This document shows positions 62,124 to 64,000 of a stretch of DNA of 64,000 nt, one piece after another. The translations under genes and the position numbers were made by a program. The notes under the pieces were generated by a model that worked only from the letters and a program-made list of their open reading frames with translations, did not search any database and had not been told where the DNA came from. The DNA lies in contig CALRPI020000009.1 of assembly GCA_943370025.1 (NCBI GenBank), forward strand, positions 1 to 64,000. Direction: 5' to 3'. Positions within the stretch are counted from its first letter, which is position 1. Each line of letters opens with the position of its first letter. The stretch comes from JAAUUE01 sp943370025 (GTDB lineage Bacteria; Cyanobacteriota; Cyanobacteriia; Cyanobacteriales; JAAUUE01).

Positions 62124-62662
62124 CATTTCGCACTACTTCTTAGCTCTAGCTTGATTTTCTTGGCTCGCCCCGAAACTGATTTTCTGGGATCATGAGCTAG
62201 TCTTTCTAAATGTGGTAATAACCACTCTTTTAATACTGAGTCATTTTTTGCCCATTTATTTAAGGTATCCATCGTATTGTTCAAAACAATCCAATCTGTA
62301 TAAGTTTCCAGATTTTTTTGCAGAATTTTCTTGGCTTTATTCCTCTGTATTTCTGACATAAAGATAGCAAGAGTTTGAAATAAATTTGCTAAAGTCCACT
62401 GTGCTGAGGGTTGATTGATATTTGATATTTCAGCAATGAGTTTGTCAATATATGGAATAAGCCACTCAGGATTTTCTAAGGATATTCTCTTGAGGGCATT
62501 AGATGTCCGAAGTCGAACAATTTCATCGGCACTAAAATAGCAATTGTATAAATCCGCAAGTCTTGTGGAATTAGCTAATACTAGATCAACCACCTCAATA
62601 GTTCTGCCTAGGGAATTTGGATGCCCTCCTGTTAGCATTTCTTCAAAAGATTCACTTGTCAT
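62123..62662 (-). CDS. HEAT-like repeat protein
   Basis: A 179-residue all-helical protein with HEAT/ARM-like spacing (RLRTSNALKRISLENPEWLIPYIDKLIAEI; WTLANLFQTLAIFMSEI). Such proteins act as scaffolds. No catalytic motif. ATG 62662 begins the frame with MTSESFEEM. The stop overlaps the edge of a hairpin repeat. Confidence 0.75.
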   Translation of the reverse strand: MTSESFEEMLTGGHPNSLGRTIEVVDLVLANSTRLADLYNCYFSADEIVRLRTSNALKRISLENPEWLIPYIDKLIAEISNINQPSAQWTLANLFQTLAIFMSEIQRNKAKKILQKNLETYTDWIVLNNTMDTLNKWAKNDSVLKEWLLPHLERLAHDPRKSVSGRAKKIKLELRSSAK

Positions 62663-62835
62663 ACTCGTTTTCTCTTACTAATTCAAATGTATTTGTATCT
62701 AAGTGAATTAGCTTACCATAAAGCTTTAGAGTCCTTTCTCAAGTTCTGTTTGAATACTTTTTTGCGCTCCATCCAATCATCCAGATTGGAAACAGCGTAG
62801 TAAGATAAAGTCAAAATACCTAGATGAAAGGTCGG

Positions 62836-62940
62836 CTAACTACTGCCACTGTCTTCAATGACAATTTTCTTGAGTCCTTCTTTGAGGGCTTCCTTGCCAA
62901 GATCATCGATCGCGATCGCTTTCAACGCATCAATCAGTAG
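62836..62940 (-). pseudogene. C-terminal fragment of an unknown gene, cut by intron remnant
   Basis: The minus frame ends LLIDALKAIAIDDLGKEALKEGLKKIVIEDSGSS, which reads like the end of a genuine helical protein. Homology to maturase on the other strand begins right where this fragment is cut (about 62934-62940). The original gene upstream is missing. Low confidence. Confidence 0.35.
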
Positions 62941-63970
62941 ATATTGACTTAGAGAAATTCTTTGACAATGTAGACCATGACAAGCTGATGTCTCGTGTGA
63001 GCCGCAAAGTTTCCGATAAGGTACTTTTAGGCTTAATAGGAAAATATCTGCGAGCAGGAGTAATGATTGGCAACACCGTTCAAGCAACTGATTGGGGGAC
63101 ACCACAAGGCTCCCTAATCTCAGCATTGTTAGCCAATATCTTATTGGATGACTTTAACAAGGAACTGGAGGCAAGAGGACATCGCTTCTGCCGTTATTAT
63201 AGATGACCTAGTAATCTTGGTCAAAAGTAAAAGAGCCGGGCAACGGGTAATGGCGAGTGTAGGTTATTACCTCAGGATGAAACTCAAGCTGAAGGTAAAC
63301 CGGGAAAAGAGTTGCGTTGTCAAAGTAGACCAACTGGAGTTCTTAGGGTTTACATTCCGAGGAATTCGCATTTGGTGGACAGATGCAGCCTTTCGGGATT
63401 TCAAGCATCGCTTGCGGGGCTTAACGGCTCGTAGTTGGGGGTGTCGATGGCATACCGAATGGATAGACTCAACCGATATCTTAGAGGTTGGATGAACTAC
63501 TTTGGGATTTCCTAGCACTATGACCCAATTGAGGAGATAGATGGATGGTTAAGGCGACGGATTAGGATGTGTTACTGGAAACAGTGGCGCAGACCGAGAA
63601 CGCGCATTGCTCATCTGCTGAACTTGTGTACAAGTAAACGTCAGGCGATTTTGACAGGCATTAGTCGCAAGGGCTATTGGCACTTGTCAAGAACCTTGGC
63701 GACGCATACGGGAATGACCAATAGACCTCTTGCATGAATCCATTTTTAGCACGAGTTTCTAATATAGTTGTTGTCATAAAAATTAGGACGAATTTGGCTT
63801 CGACTTCGCTCAGCCAACGTATCTAGCTTCGTCCTAATTAAACTGTCTAGCACTATAGTTTGACATACCTAATTTTCTATTCACGCAGGAGGTCTAATGA
63901 GTGGTTGAAGCAAAAGGGGTGGTTTTCGGTGCGTGACCTATGGATGAAGGTTCAAGGTTTCGCATCCTAA
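62934..63970 (+). pseudogene. Decayed group II intron maturase / reverse transcriptase
   Basis: The frame starts inside the RT domain (VDIDLEKFFDNVDHDKLM), continues through TPQGSLISALLANILLDD, and shifts frame near 63204 at the YxDD box (CRYY then DDLVIL). It shifts again near 63440 and has an in-frame TAG near 63508 (FGIS-stop-HYDPIEEIDGW). The maturase end (KGYWHLSRTLATHTGMTN) is interrupted by a MITE at 63722-63896; the rest (NEWLKQKGWFSVRDLW) ends at TAA 63968. The 5' end and DNA-level intron domains are missing. Confidence 0.8.
63722..63896. mobile_element. MITE with 18-bp inverted ends and TA duplication
   Basis: Ends TAGACCTCTTGCATGAAT and ATTCACGCAGGAGGTCTA match as inverted repeats (2 mismatches). 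Removing the insert with one TA copy rejoins the maturase reading frame (GMTN-NEWLKQ). Inside are inner arms AATTAGGACGAA / TTCGTCCTAATT and the GGCTTCGACTTCGCTCAGCC word. TA duplication is typical of IS630/mariner-type transposases. Confidence 0.75.
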
Positions 63971-64000
63971 TCCGCAGGTTTGTCTGTGATATTTTCTTGA

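Overview
The window is cyanobacterial. It is rich in HIP1 octamers (GCGATCGC) and carries a high-light-inducible protein, a CrtW-type carotenoid ketolase, a SigG-like ECF sigma factor, Uma2 nucleases, an HstK-type kinase and many perfect-hairpin dispersed repeats. A filamentous or Pseudanabaena-like lineage is my guess; I cannot name a genus. No tRNA, rRNA or CRISPR array was seen.

Layout. (1) 0.4-17.7 kb is a two-component block. Three tandem Cache-HAMP-hybrid histidine kinases share near-identical output halves but have divergent sensors. Broken copies of the flanking gene starts lie between them. They are followed by a response regulator-kinase and a 1946-residue Ser/Thr kinase-AAA-GAF-PAS-histidine kinase. 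(2) 17.7-19.1 kb holds an HNH endonuclease pair. (3) 19.18-33.53 kb is a 14.3-kb integrative element bounded by a 14-bp direct repeat. It has a tyrosine integrase at one end and a primase-helicase with an iteron-like cluster inside its 3' end. A divergent XRE regulator precedes about 15 tightly packed minus-strand genes that look virion- or appendage-like (fibre-like, Trp-repeat, Cys-repeat and tape-measure-like proteins). No capsid, portal, terminase or sheath gene is recognisable. This is the best candidate for an undescribed system. (4) 33.6-39.8 kb is housekeeping or accessory: an RHH-like protein, a Lon-domain protein, SigG with an anti-sigma factor, a ComFB-family protein, a desaturase and a Uma2 nuclease. 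(5) 40.1-47.6 kb holds three tandem paralogous HTH-NACHT STAND NTPases, a candidate defence cluster. (6) 48.1-61.9 kb is an apparent general-stress island: DUF1269 and YflT/17M-like proteins, Mn catalase, BON lipoprotein, PRC-barrel protein, HAD-HerA fusion, TspO-like protein, an iron redox enzyme-DUF3891-methyltransferase operon, Hli, CrtW, an LEA-like secreted protein and Dps. (7) 62.1-64 kb has a HEAT-like protein and a decayed group II intron maturase that is itself interrupted by a MITE with TA target duplication.

Across the host portions, but apparently not inside the integrative element, lie several families of roughly 80-110 bp hairpin repeats. Their ends are conserved, while their stems vary yet remain perfectly paired.
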